A stretch of 50,735 nucleotides of DNA from Deferribacteraceae bacterium. Its GTDB lineage: Bacteria; Chrysiogenota; Deferribacteres; Deferribacterales; Deferrivibrionaceae. Position 1 is the stretch's first letter, and each line of letters begins with the position of its first letter. Shown one piece after another: positions 35,613 to 45,129 of this stretch. The DNA lies in the NCBI GenBank assembly GCA_020054865.1, contig JAIHAR010000013.1, forward strand, positions 1 to 50,735, read 5' to 3'. The notes beneath the pieces are model-generated. The model ran no database searches. It was not told where the DNA came from and saw nothing but the letters and a program-made list of their open reading frames with translations. Made by a program: the position numbers and the translations under genes.

Positions 35613-36392
35613 ATGAAAGGAAAAGTTGTAAGCAATACAAAACTGAATGACAAATATTACCTTATGGAAATTGAGTGTGAGGAGTTTGTAAATAAAGCAA
35701 AACCCGGACACTTTATGATGGTAAAAGCGCAACAATATGACTATTTATATGACCCACTCTTAAGGCGACCATTTGGTGTATGCGATATAGAAAGAGGAAG
35801 GTTCAAGATACTGTATGTTTTAATCGGTAAAGGTACAAACCTTCTTTCTCAAATCAAAATAAACTCAACAATTGAGTTTTCGGAGCCACTTGGAAATACA
35901 TTTAAATACAACGGTGGAAAAAAAGTAGCAATGGTTGGTGGCGGAGTAGGGATTGCACCATTGTTATTTCTTGCCAGATATCTTAAAAATCAAGGCACTG
36001 AAATTGATCTATACTATGGTGGCAAAACAGAAGATGATATATTGATGATAGATGAATTTAAAAAATACTGCAGTCATATAATAGTAACAACAGAAAACGG
36101 CAAAGTCGGTCAAAAAGGGATTGTAACGGAGCCGTTACAAAAAAATATTCTGCAATATGATAAAATTTATGCCTGCGGGCCCAAGAAAATGCTTGAGGCA
36201 ACAACTAAAATTGCTGTCGAAAATAAAATCCCTATTGAAGTTTCTTTGGATGAAAGAATGGCTTGTGGAATGGGTGCCTGTCTTGGATGCCTGATATATT
36301 TAAAAAATGACAATGGCGAAATTGAACAAAAAAGATGTTGTGTGGAAGGCCCGGTATTTGATGGCAGCAAAATAGTATGGAGCAATCAATGA
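35613..36392 (+). CDS. pyrK: Dihydroorotate dehydrogenase electron-transfer subunit PyrK
   Basis: 259 aa. Flavin/NAD-binding reductase of the DHODH class 1B complex. The FAD-binding motif DPLLRRPFGVCDI is followed by the NAD-binding loop MVGGGVGIAPLLFLAR, then ACGPKKML. The C-terminal [2Fe-2S] site has four Cys in ERMACGMGACLGCLI ... KRCC. It passes electrons from PyrD to NAD. It overlaps pyrD by four bases (ATGA). Confidence 0.95.
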   Translation: MKGKVVSNTKLNDKYYLMEIECEEFVNKAKPGHFMMVKAQQYDYLYDPLLRRPFGVCDIERGRFKILYVLIGKGTNLLSQIKINSTIEFSEPLGNTFKYNGGKKVAMVGGGVGIAPLLFLARYLKNQGTEIDLYYGGKTEDDILMIDEFKKYCSHIIVTTENGKVGQKGIVTEPLQKNILQYDKIYACGPKKMLEATTKIAVENKIPIEVSLDERMACGMGACLGCLIYLKNDNGEIEQKRCCVEGPVFDGSKIVWSNQ

Positions 36393-37306
36393 GCAAAAGT
36401 CCTTTAAGCATAAATCTTTGCGGAATCGAGTTTAAAAATCCAATAATAACTGCAAGTGGTACATTTGGATACGGAATTGAATATTCAAGATTTATAGATA
36501 TCAATAAACTTGGTGGAATATCGGTTAAAGGTATTTCTCTGAAAGAAACTTCCGGAAACAAAATGCCAAGAATTATGGAAACCAATGCTGGCATGCTTAA
36601 TGCAATTGGGCTTCAAAATGTTGGAGTAGAAAAATTTATCAAGGAAAAGCTGCCTATTTTAAAGAAATATGACACAAAGATTATAGTTAATTTTTGGGGG
36701 AAATCTGTTGAGGAATATGTAGAAGTAGCAAAAATACTGGATAATGAAAATGTAGATATGCTTGAAATGAATATCTCCTGTCCAAATATAAAAGAGGGTG
36801 GGATAGCATTTGGAACTGACCCTAAAATGACTTACACGGTAGTATACGAAACAAAGAAAGCTATAAAAAACAAACCATTAATTGTCAAGCTGTCTCCCAA
36901 CGTTACAGATATTAAAATTTTTGGCAAAATGGCACAAGAAGCGGGTGCTGATGCAATAAGCGCAATTAACACGTTACTTGGAATGGCAATCAATATTGAG
37001 ACAAAAAAACCGTACATTTCAAATATTACCGGAGGATTAAGCGGACCGGCAATAAAACCTGTTGCAATCAGAATGGTTTATGAATTATTTAAGACAGTTG
37101 ATATACCAATTATTGGAATTGGTGGAATAATGAATTATAAAGATGTAATAGAATTTTATCTTGCCGGAGCAAAAGCTGTACAAATAGGTACCGCAAACTT
37201 TGTAAACCCTGAAATTTCTTTGAAAATTATAGATGACCTCGAAAAATATATGGCAGATAAAAATATTGAAAATATCACAGACTTTACCGGAAAAGTTGAA
37301 ATCTAA
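36389..37306 (+). CDS. pyrD: Dihydroorotate dehydrogenase, class 1B catalytic subunit
   Basis: 305 aa FMN enzyme. N-terminus SINLCGIEFKNPIITASGTFGYG. The NISCPNIKEGG region carries the class 1 Cys-based catalytic site. KLSPNVTD and IGIGGIMNYKDVIEFYLAGA (phosphate-binding loop) are also visible. The ATG at 36389 has GGAG seven bases upstream and overlaps the pyrK stop; an upstream ATG at 36377 is less likely. Together with PyrK it forms the NAD-dependent complex. Converges on ntrX across a 206-base gap. Confidence 0.95.
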   Translation: MSKSPLSINLCGIEFKNPIITASGTFGYGIEYSRFIDINKLGGISVKGISLKETSGNKMPRIMETNAGMLNAIGLQNVGVEKFIKEKLPILKKYDTKIIVNFWGKSVEEYVEVAKILDNENVDMLEMNISCPNIKEGGIAFGTDPKMTYTVVYETKKAIKNKPLIVKLSPNVTDIKIFGKMAQEAGADAISAINTLLGMAINIETKKPYISNITGGLSGPAIKPVAIRMVYELFKTVDIPIIGIGGIMNYKDVIEFYLAGAKAVQIGTANFVNPEISLKIIDDLEKYMADKNIENITDFTGKVEI

Positions 37307-37512
37307 TCGCTTTTCAAAATTTTAATTTCTAACTAACTTCATTCATAATTACTGTTTTAAGAAACAGAAATAAGCCAAAAAATAATTTTAATAACAACAT
37401 AGTATCACCACATTAAAAACAACATATAACGTCCGATAAGATATATTATGTTAAATAAATTAAGAATAATTTCTATATCCCCTGGTAAACATATTGATTC
37501 TGTCTAAAGTTT
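37307..37512. other. Intergenic gap between convergent pyrD and ntrX
   Basis: 206 AT-rich bases with no coding potential. It holds a short hairpin CTGTTT-TAAG-AAACAG (37352-37367) without a T-run. It also holds GTCCGATAAG (37431-37440) with TAAA 14 bases before it, resembling a sigma-28 promoter core pointing right, and flanking AACATA/TATGTT repeats. No convincing terminator for either operon is visible. Confidence 0.5.
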
Positions 37513-38883
37513 TTATTTGCCGTTTTTTATAATTTGATAATGCTTGATTTTTTTATGAAGGTATGTTCTTTCAATATCAAGTATTTTGGCAGCTTTGGAG
37601 ATGTTGCCATTTGTTTTTTCAAGTACTTTAGAAATATAATCTTTTTCAAAGATATCTTTTGCATATTTAAGCGGATAATACTCAGTAATTAGATTTTCAA
37701 AATCCAATGATTTGCTTGTTGCCTGGGAATCAAGTAAAAATGATGGTGCGTCATCTGTTGTTATCAACGAGCCATCGGATAGTACTACCATCCTTTCTAC
37801 GGCATTTTTAAGCTGCCTTACATTGCCAGGCCAATCATAATTTATCATCTTTTCCATTAAATCATCATCAAAACTCTTTTTTTCCAAACCGTTAACAACG
37901 CAAGCCTCATTGATAAAATGTTTTACAAGAATCGGGATATCTGTTTTTCTTTCTCTAAGAGCAGGAACATGTATAGGCACAACATTAATTCTATAATATA
38001 AATCTTCACGAAAATTATTCGCGGCTATTTCATCCTCAAGGTTTTTATTGGTTGCAGCTATAAGTCTGAAGTCACTCTTTATAGGCTTTACTGACCCAAC
38101 TCTTGTAAATTCACCTGTTTCCAGTACTCTTAGAAGCTTTGCCTGTAAGCTCAAATCCATGTCCCCTATTTCATCAAGAAAAATCGTCCCATTGTTGGCT
38201 GCCTCAAAAAGCCCCATCTTATCAGTTATTGCACCGGTAAAAGCCCCCGCCTCATATCCAAACATTTCACTTTCCATTAATTCAGAAGGAATTGCGGAAC
38301 AATTTATTTCAACAAATCTTCTACTGCTTCTTTTGCTAAGCAAATGAATCAATCTGGCCACATGTTCTTTCCCTGTTCCGTTTTCTCCTGTGATAAGGAC
38401 TCTCGCGTTGGTTTGAGCAATTTTTTTGATTTTATTTCTAAGTTCAACAACCTGAGGGCTATTGCCAATTAGCTCATATTTTTTAAGATAATCGAGTTTG
38501 TATTCCTTGATATGTTGCGTAAGTTCAATTTTATCTTTTAAGTTTTTGACAACCAACAACAATCTGTCAAGTGACAATGGCTTCTCAAGAAAATCATAAG
38601 CACCATACTTTATAGACTCTACAGCATTTTCAATATTTCCATGCCCACTTATCATAACCACTTCTATTTCAGGAAAATAGGTCTTTATATCCTGCAGACC
38701 GGTTATACCATCCTTGTCGGGAAGCCATATATCAAGGAAAACTATGTCATATAGCTCACTTTTCAATTTTTTAAAACCATCGCTAAAATTCTGCGAAAAG
38801 TCCGCATCGTACCCTTCATCATCGAGAATGTCTTTAATAGTTGTACAGATGTTTAATTCATCATCAATAATCAATATCTTCAT
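37513..38883 (-). CDS. ntrX: Sigma-54-dependent response regulator (NtrX/NtrC family)
   Basis: 456 aa. An N-terminal receiver has Asp7/Asp8 and phosphorylatable Asp51 (FLDIWLPDKDG). The AAA+ domain has Walker A GENGTGKEH, the sigma-54 contact loop GAFTGA (213-218) and Walker B-region GTIFLDEIGDM. A C-terminal Fis-type HTH follows (NGNISKAAKILDIERTYLHKKI). It activates sigma-54 promoters when phosphorylated, most likely by the NtrY-like kinase encoded directly upstream (gap of one base). Last gene of the long minus-strand train. NtrX rather than NtrC is chosen from the NtrY partner. Confidence 0.88.
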   Translation of the reverse strand: MKILIIDDELNICTTIKDILDDEGYDADFSQNFSDGFKKLKSELYDIVFLDIWLPDKDGITGLQDIKTYFPEIEVVMISGHGNIENAVESIKYGAYDFLEKPLSLDRLLLVVKNLKDKIELTQHIKEYKLDYLKKYELIGNSPQVVELRNKIKKIAQTNARVLITGENGTGKEHVARLIHLLSKRSSRRFVEINCSAIPSELMESEMFGYEAGAFTGAITDKMGLFEAANNGTIFLDEIGDMDLSLQAKLLRVLETGEFTRVGSVKPIKSDFRLIAATNKNLEDEIAANNFREDLYYRINVVPIHVPALRERKTDIPILVKHFINEACVVNGLEKKSFDDDLMEKMINYDWPGNVRQLKNAVERMVVLSDGSLITTDDAPSFLLDSQATSKSLDFENLITEYYPLKYAKDIFEKDYISKVLEKTNGNISKAAKILDIERTYLHKKIKHYQIIKNGK

Positions 38884-38884
38884 A

Positions 38885-41044
38885 TCAACTCTCTAAAGGA
38901 AAATTTATTATAAATTTAGTGTACTCATTATATTGACTTTTCACAAAAATCTTCCCATTGTGATTTTCAATAATTTTTTTAACTATCGCAAGCCCCAACC
39001 CTGTACCATCAGGTTTGGTGCTGAAATAAGGCAAAAATAGTTTTGAAATATTTTCTTCTTTTACACCTGTGCCATTGTCCTGAAAAATAATTTCCAGCAC
39101 CCCCCCTCTTACACTTACAAAAATAGAAATTACGCCTTTGTCATGCTTTATACTGTCAAGCGAATTTGTCATCAAGTTCATAAATACTCTTTTTAACTGA
39201 TTTTTATCTGCATTCAAAAAGATTTCCTCTTCAGGCACATTTAATACTATTTCCACATTTTTATCATTTTTATCATAAAGGTCAATTATTTCCCTTATTA
39301 GTTTTACTATGTTCAATGGTGACTTGTTAATGCTCTCATACTTTGAAAAATTACTAAACTCCTGTACAAGCTGATAAAGGTCATTTGCTTCGTTAATTAT
39401 TTTTTCCATACTTTTGACTACTGTTTCTTTGATTTTATCATTATCAATTTGTTCTGCCTTTTTTATCACCCTTTCGGCGTTTAACTTAATGGGGGTAAGA
39501 GGATTTTTTATCTCATGTGCAATTCTTGTGGCCATTTCTCTCCAGATATTTATTCTTTCTACATTTACAAGGTCTGTAATATCATCAACCACTATTACAA
39601 AATTTGTTACAATATTATATTCATCAAAAATTTTATTTAGATTTATCGAAAATGTTTTTATCTCTCCATTGTGTGTAATTTCGGATTGAATATTCATAAA
39701 ATGTTTTTCTGATAAGTAAAAAGTATCAACTATTTCTTTAAGTTTTTCATTTAAGCTATTATTCTGTATATATAAATCTGCCATATTGTTCGTTTTGAGT
39801 ATTTTTTTGGAACTATCGAGCAGAAAAATAGCAGAATTTACATTTTTAAATATAGTATCAATATATTGTTTATCTTTTGCGATTTGTGAATACATTTCAG
39901 ACAAGGTTTCGTTTTTATTTTTTAGCTCTTCGGTATGAGTTTTTAATTTTTCTGTCATCTCATTAAATGCTTTGACAAGAATTCCAACCTCATCATTAGA
40001 GTTTATGTCTAACTTTATATTAAGCTCACCCTGGGAAACCTTTTCTGCTGCAATAGCAAGCTGTTCAAGAGGGTTGGTAATATTCTTGGCATAAAGCAGG
40101 CTCCCCCATATTCCTGCAAATATAACAAGCAGAGTCATCAATATAAGAAGTATCTTGTAGGAATTTTTTACAGGCTCAGCAAAGAATTTTATCTGGCTGT
40201 AATTTCTATATGAGTCAAGTATTTTTGATACCTGCTCTGCCTGATCAAGTGGAACAAGTTTGTAAACTATCATTGCCCCAAGTATGATATTTTCGCTGGT
40301 CAATGCCGAAACGGGCGCTCCTACCCAATATATCTGTGTATTACCAACAAATGAATATTTAGCAATCTGTTTCCCTGCGAGTATCTCTTTTAAAGTATCT
40401 TCATCTGCAATAAAATTCAGATAATACTCTTTATCTTCATGCAAAATTTTAATCATTTTGTTATTGTATATAAGAATGCCATCAATTTTGTTTCCATTTA
40501 TATATTCTTTACCAAACTTCGTCAGTTCATCATAATTTTTTTGTAACATAAATCCCTTGGAAGCAATAAGTTTTGCCAATATATTTGTCTGTTCAATCAA
40601 ATCTCTTTCCACCTGATTTTGATATTTCTGCATTAAATCAACGGAACTTTTTAATGCTTGTTCAATCTGGACGTCAAACCACTTGTCTATACTGTTGTTA
40701 ATAATATTACTTGAAAAAACAAATACGACAAAAACCGGAAGTACTGTAATTGTAATTGCAAAAATAACCAGTTTTGTTTGTATCCTGGTTCCAAATATTG
40801 CCTTTTTATTCCCAAAAAACAGTTTGCTTATATTCCTGAAAATAACAACAAGGAGGACAAGAAGCAGAATAATATTTATATTTATGAGCAAAAATATTGT
40901 AATACTGGAGTATAGCGGGATGTTGGTGTTTACAATTTTAGAACTGGCGATAAAATTTAATACGGCAAGCAGCAAAAATAAAACTAAATATTTAAATAAG
41001 TTTTTATTTTTTATAAAAAAGCTTTTTTTGGATTCAATATTCAT
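38885..41044 (-). CDS. ntrY: NtrY-like membrane histidine kinase
   Basis: 719 aa. Helices lie at ~18-35, ~47-69 and ~91-112, a periplasmic/sensor region at ~120-290, then a fourth helix at ~297-319. HAMP (~320-375), PAS (~395-490), HisKA with IAHEIKNPLTPIKL (His510) and HATPase_c with NLMTNSLDS, DNGTGV and PDGTGLGLAIV follow. This is the NtrY layout, linked in alphaproteobacteria to nitrogen or redox signalling and envelope control. It overlaps the ExeA-like gene by one base and is followed by ntrX. Confidence 0.9.
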   Translation of the reverse strand: MNIESKKSFFIKNKNLFKYLVLFLLLAVLNFIASSKIVNTNIPLYSSITIFLLININIILLLVLLVVIFRNISKLFFGNKKAIFGTRIQTKLVIFAITITVLPVFVVFVFSSNIINNSIDKWFDVQIEQALKSSVDLMQKYQNQVERDLIEQTNILAKLIASKGFMLQKNYDELTKFGKEYINGNKIDGILIYNNKMIKILHEDKEYYLNFIADEDTLKEILAGKQIAKYSFVGNTQIYWVGAPVSALTSENIILGAMIVYKLVPLDQAEQVSKILDSYRNYSQIKFFAEPVKNSYKILLILMTLLVIFAGIWGSLLYAKNITNPLEQLAIAAEKVSQGELNIKLDINSNDEVGILVKAFNEMTEKLKTHTEELKNKNETLSEMYSQIAKDKQYIDTIFKNVNSAIFLLDSSKKILKTNNMADLYIQNNSLNEKLKEIVDTFYLSEKHFMNIQSEITHNGEIKTFSINLNKIFDEYNIVTNFVIVVDDITDLVNVERINIWREMATRIAHEIKNPLTPIKLNAERVIKKAEQIDNDKIKETVVKSMEKIINEANDLYQLVQEFSNFSKYESINKSPLNIVKLIREIIDLYDKNDKNVEIVLNVPEEEIFLNADKNQLKRVFMNLMTNSLDSIKHDKGVISIFVSVRGGVLEIIFQDNGTGVKEENISKLFLPYFSTKPDGTGLGLAIVKKIIENHNGKIFVKSQYNEYTKFIINFPLES

Positions 41045-41853
41045 TAAAGTCCAAGATCCACTGCTACCTGTTCTATGATTTTTTCATCTATTGTTTCACT
41101 CTTTACCAGATATGCTTCAAACATTGCATTATCACAGATTGTATTTATTACCCTTGGGATTCCACCTGAATGTCTGTAAACCCCTTTTATTGCATTATCA
41201 CTAAAAAATATTATCTTTGCACCCGCAACTTTTAGTCTGTGTTCTATATAAACCTTAACTGCCTGCAGATCAAATGGCTTCAATAAAAATCTCATGGCAA
41301 CCCTTTGCCTTAAAGGTTCATCAAGTCTTAAATTATCTTCAAGTTCCGGCATTCCAAAAAGAACAAAATTTATCAACTTCCCCGTCTCAGTCTCAAAATT
41401 CAAAATCCCTCTTAGCTCCTCCATTACATCTTTATTCTTTAGCATCTGAGCTTCATCAAACATTATTACAACTTTTTTGCCAGACTCCATAAGACTACTA
41501 AGTTTTTGATAAAGCTTGCTTAACATTGAGGGCTTGTCTGTGGGAATTTCGTCCACCCCAAGCTGCATAATGAGTTTCTTTAATATCCATTCAGAAGTCA
41601 CTTCAGAATGCACCACAATAATTAGCGCAACTTCATAACTATCTGTGTCAAACTCATCCAATATTAACCTTGCAAGCGTCGTTTTCCCTGTTCCTATTTG
41701 ACCAATTACAGTAACAAGTCCTTTATTGTTTTCAATTGCATATACAAGACGTTTTATTATCTCTTCATGTTCTTTGGATTTATAAAAAAACTTAATATCT
41801 GGGGAATTATTAAAAGGCAGTTCATTTAATCCGAAAAAATCTTTAACACTCAT
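41044..41853 (-). CDS. ExeA/GspA-like AAA ATPase
   Basis: 269 aa. Begins with DFFGLNELPFNNSPD and FYKSKEHEE, the usual ExeA-family N-terminus. Walker A is GQIGTGKTT (51-59), Walker B VVIMFDEAQ. The family also includes MshM and TniB-like ATPases. It lacks the C-terminal periplasmic peptidoglycan-binding domain of true ExeA, so it may be a cytoplasmic switch. It lies 12 bases after the TPR protein and overlaps ntrY by one base, suggesting a functional unit with them. Confidence 0.82.
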   Translation of the reverse strand: MSVKDFFGLNELPFNNSPDIKFFYKSKEHEEIIKRLVYAIENNKGLVTVIGQIGTGKTTLARLILDEFDTDSYEVALIIVVHSEVTSEWILKKLIMQLGVDEIPTDKPSMLSKLYQKLSSLMESGKKVVIMFDEAQMLKNKDVMEELRGILNFETETGKLINFVLFGMPELEDNLRLDEPLRQRVAMRFLLKPFDLQAVKVYIEHRLKVAGAKIIFFSDNAIKGVYRHSGGIPRVINTICDNAMFEAYLVKSETIDEKIIEQVAVDLGL

Positions 41854-41865
41854 TAAATATGCTCC

Positions 41866-44085
41866 TTACAAAAATGATATCTTTTTCTTCTTTTTTCTCC
41901 CCTCCCCTTCTTTGGTATCAATATTTTCCTGAACAATTTCTTTGTATTTTTCCTTAACATCTCTAAAATCCGGATCAAGTTTGAAGACTTTCTCAAAATA
42001 GTTATTTGCTCCCACCTGATCATTTCTAAGCTCTAACAATACTCCAATTTCATAAAGAGAGTTAAGCATTTTTTCCCTTTCTTCATAATCAACTATTATC
42101 AATTTATGTATATTTATTGCATCATCTATAAGCCCCATTCGTTTATAACACTCAGCAAGTAAAAATAAACTTTCATACTTTTTAGCCCCGGTCGCTGATT
42201 TTTTTAGCTCTGAAACCGCATCTTCAAAAAGTTCCATTTCCATATATGCTATAGCAAGATCATAGTGAGTTTCATAATCATCTTCAGAAACCTGTTCATT
42301 TATACTTTTTCTTATAGATTCAGCTATACTTCTTATTTCTTCCGTTATAACTTCAGAATAATTTACCTTTTCTTCCGTTTTGCTGGCTGAGTCTTCACCC
42401 TCCATCATTATCAGTCTTGCAGCTAAATCTTTTACTTTTTCATTATCAGGATATAGGATTATGAGTTGGTCAACTTCAGTTTTTGCTTCCTCAAGTTTTT
42501 TATTGTTAATTAGTGTATTAATATGTTCTATTTGCTCTGAAATATTTTCTTCAAAATCATCCTGGAAAATATTATTATTCGTAAGGTCAATATCACCAAA
42601 ATCATCAATTGAGCTTGAATCATTTTGTTTAATCTCTTCAGTGGCAAAATCGTCAAGACTAATTTCGATATCAATATCATCAGTTTCAACATCACCCTTA
42701 AATGAATCTATACCTTCTGCTGATTGTTCAATTCCGGCATCATCAACTTCCTGTTCATTGTCATCTTTTGAAACTTCAGCATCTGTTGTATCAAGGTCAA
42801 GATCAAGCTCAAGGTCAAAATTAGACTCACCCGTTGAGTCAGTATCAAAAGAAGTAAGTTCGAGATCTATATCACCAAAATCTGAAGTGTCGTCAAGGTT
42901 TAGGATATTTTCACTGTCACGAAAGTCAATGTCTGAATACTGATTGGTATTGTCATCAAACCTTTTCTCAGTAAATTCAAGTTCATTGATAAATTTCTCA
43001 ATATTGGTCGCTTTGTCAATATCACCCAGCTCTTTATACAATTGAACTAATTTTTCATATATTTTTAGCTGAACATCTTTAAGAGAGCCTTTTGATGCCA
43101 ATAAAACAAGCATATCAAGCAATTCGGGATTATTTATTTTTTCGTAATAATCTTCTGCTATTTTTGATAGTTCAGGTTTAAAGTCAAAATCAGGCAGGTT
43201 GATGATTTCATTGATTTCAATCTTAAAATCATCGATATTTGTATGAACGAAGTAATCAAGAATACACCTGTAGGTTTCATAATTTTTGTGCTTATTTTTA
43301 ATTGCCTGGTAAAATTCGATATTTTTCTCAAGAGGTTTTACCTCAAGGCAGTATCTAAAAATATCATTATCAAAATTCTCAAGCAAAAATTCTTCAGCAT
43401 ATTTTAAGAAAATATCAGCTTTGTCATTATTTCTTTTAAAAAAGTCTATAGTGTAAGCAAAAAAAGTTTTAAAGTCACATTCGCATTCAATTGCAATATT
43501 ACAAAAATAGTCAAGAGATTCCCTATCTTTATTGTTGTGAGCAAGCTCTATACAATAATGCATAAACTTACAAACATCATATTTTTTCCCAAAATCAAAA
43601 AGCTTTTGTATTATTCTTTTATAGTTTGATGTGCTATTTCTGTCCAATTCAGCAATCTCTTTCAAAATATCAATCGCCTTTTCATCAAGCCCCTTTTTTT
43701 CGTAAATATCTGCCAACTCATATAAAGTGTCAAGCTGCTCTGCTTTTATATTTTTCTTCTGGAAAAGTTTTGATAGTTTTCTGTACATGTCATACTGGTC
43801 AGGAAACAACCTGATAATCTTCTTTGTTACCGCTATAGCCCGGTCAAGATACTTGTCTTCTTCCATGCTTGTAGCAAGTTGTTTAAATATCTCAAGGGAC
43901 TTAGTTTTATCCCCCATTTTGTAATATATGTCACCCAAAAGGTTGGTAGCATCAAAGTCATTTTTATGCTCTTCAAGATAGGTTTTACACGAAGACAGGG
44001 CAGATTTATAATTACCTTTTGCATACAATAACTTAACATCCTGAATATTTACATTCTTATTTTTCTTGGAACCAAAGAAAATCAT
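41866..44085 (-). CDS. Large TPR-repeat protein with acidic central linker
   Basis: About 739 aa. Helical TPR-like repeats fill residues ~10-380 (LLYAKGNYKSALSSCKTYL, NLLGDIYYKMGDKTKSLEIF) and again ~515-725 (YDLAIAYMEMELFEDAVSELKKSA). Between them, ~385-515, is a very Asp/Glu/Ser-rich, probably disordered segment. The C-terminus is basic (GRKKKKKISFL). No signal peptide, so it is cytoplasmic or membrane-associated; a scaffold role is inferred. The ATG at 44085 overlaps the queE stop (ATGA) and follows GGGGATAAG; an upstream in-frame start at 44127 is unlikely. The function is unknown. Confidence 0.85.
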   Translation of the reverse strand: MIFFGSKKNKNVNIQDVKLLYAKGNYKSALSSCKTYLEEHKNDFDATNLLGDIYYKMGDKTKSLEIFKQLATSMEEDKYLDRAIAVTKKIIRLFPDQYDMYRKLSKLFQKKNIKAEQLDTLYELADIYEKKGLDEKAIDILKEIAELDRNSTSNYKRIIQKLFDFGKKYDVCKFMHYCIELAHNNKDRESLDYFCNIAIECECDFKTFFAYTIDFFKRNNDKADIFLKYAEEFLLENFDNDIFRYCLEVKPLEKNIEFYQAIKNKHKNYETYRCILDYFVHTNIDDFKIEINEIINLPDFDFKPELSKIAEDYYEKINNPELLDMLVLLASKGSLKDVQLKIYEKLVQLYKELGDIDKATNIEKFINELEFTEKRFDDNTNQYSDIDFRDSENILNLDDTSDFGDIDLELTSFDTDSTGESNFDLELDLDLDTTDAEVSKDDNEQEVDDAGIEQSAEGIDSFKGDVETDDIDIEISLDDFATEEIKQNDSSSIDDFGDIDLTNNNIFQDDFEENISEQIEHINTLINNKKLEEAKTEVDQLIILYPDNEKVKDLAARLIMMEGEDSASKTEEKVNYSEVITEEIRSIAESIRKSINEQVSEDDYETHYDLAIAYMEMELFEDAVSELKKSATGAKKYESLFLLAECYKRMGLIDDAINIHKLIIVDYEEREKMLNSLYEIGVLLELRNDQVGANNYFEKVFKLDPDFRDVKEKYKEIVQENIDTKEGEGRKKKKKISFL

Positions 44086-44795
44086 CTTATCCCCACCAAT
44101 TTGTGCATTTGTGGTACAAAAAAACAATTTATACCACTACCATAGAATATTTTCATTATATCACTTAATAATTTAAATTCAACTAAATTATTTTTAGTAT
44201 GAAGATAAATTTCATCAAAACCTTTACTTTTTAACAAGTCAACCACATTAGCTATTTCAAATTGCTCTATCTTATTGTCAACTATAAGTTTGAAATATGA
44301 TTTATTTTTTTCTATAAAATATGCATTTTTAAGAGCGTATATATTGTCATCCACCCCAAAAGTCGATTTAAGCTTTATATCAATACTCACAATATCCAAT
44401 AAATCATAAATTTCTTTCAAAATATCTAAGTGATAACCACTGGTTTCCAGGAAATATTTTGTTTTTTTACCAAAGCTTGAAATCATAAATTTGATTGCCT
44501 CTAAACTTAAAAGAGGCTCACCGCCGGTAAAGGATATGCTGTGTATTTCATTAAAAATATCATAACCTTTTATATCTTCAACAAACTGAAATATGTTTAC
44601 CGGATTGTAATATATCTTGTCAAAGAAGATAAAGCTTTCTTTGGATGAATAATCGGTATCGCATCCCTGACAATTTACATCACAACCAGAAAATCTTATA
44701 AACAGCTGCCTTGCTCCAATGTACTTGCCCTCCCCCTGAAACGATATAAAAGCCTCTGATATATTTATATTATTCAAAGTATTCTGCAGCTGCAT
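44082..44795 (-). CDS. queE: 7-carboxy-7-deazaguanine synthase QueE
   Basis: Radical SAM enzyme of queuosine/7-deazaguanine synthesis. The [4Fe-4S] motif CDVNCQGCD follows SFQGEGKYIGARQLFIRFSG; the SAM-binding FTGGEPLL is present. ~237 aa. The start is uncertain: ATG at 44795 (inside the end of queD), ATG at 44813, or TTG at 44777 are all in frame; the ribosome binding sites are weak, consistent with translational coupling to queD. It overlaps queD upstream and the TPR gene downstream. Confidence 0.93.
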   Translation of the reverse strand: MQLQNTLNNINISEAFISFQGEGKYIGARQLFIRFSGCDVNCQGCDTDYSSKESFIFFDKIYYNPVNIFQFVEDIKGYDIFNEIHSISFTGGEPLLSLEAIKFMISSFGKKTKYFLETSGYHLDILKEIYDLLDIVSIDIKLKSTFGVDDNIYALKNAYFIEKNKSYFKLIVDNKIEQFEIANVVDLLKSKGFDEIYLHTKNNLVEFKLLSDIMKIFYGSGINCFFVPQMHKLVGIR

Positions 44796-45129
44796 TTTCA
44801 CTTTCCCAGACAATCACCTTAAATACAAGGTCCCCAAAACTCTCTTTCAATCTATTATAGATGTATTGAGCCATATTCTCACTTGTTGGATTTACCTTAC
44901 TGAAATATTCCGTATCGTTGAGATATTTATGGTCAAGCTCATCCAATATCTGTTTCAAATGTTTCTTGAGTATTTTGAAATCCACAAGCATGCCTATATT
45001 GTCTAACCTTTCCCCTTGAAGTATTGCCTCGACCTTCCAGTTATGACCATGAAGATTTTCACAGTTTCCATTGTAATTTCTCAAGTTGTGCGCTGATGAA
45101 AAATACATATAAGTTTTTACTCTATACAT
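44770..45129 (-). CDS. queD: 6-carboxytetrahydropterin synthase QueD
   Basis: 119 aa. The zinc histidines appear in FSSAHNLRNY and ENLHGHNW, with the catalytic Cys in GNCENLHGH. The core ILDELDHKYLND and NPTSENMAQYIY are conserved. Converts 7,8-dihydroneopterin triphosphate to 6-carboxytetrahydropterin for queuosine. It overlaps the pseudouridine synthase gene by 8 bases and queE by 26. Confidence 0.95.
   Translation of the reverse strand: MYRVKTYMYFSSAHNLRNYNGNCENLHGHNWKVEAILQGERLDNIGMLVDFKILKKHLKQILDELDHKYLNDTEYFSKVNPTSENMAQYIYNRLKESFGDLVFKVIVWESENAAAEYFE

Noticed and set aside
37352-37367. Hairpin CTGTTT-TAAG-AAACAG as terminator for pyrD or ntrX
   Set aside because: Only a six-pair, AT-rich stem and no T-run on either strand.
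42380-42943. A 187-codon open frame on the plus strand, serine-rich
   Set aside because: It is the reverse complement of the acidic Asp/Glu/Ser linker of the TPR protein; repetitive GAT/GAA codons give open antisense frames. No ribosome binding site or recognisable domain.
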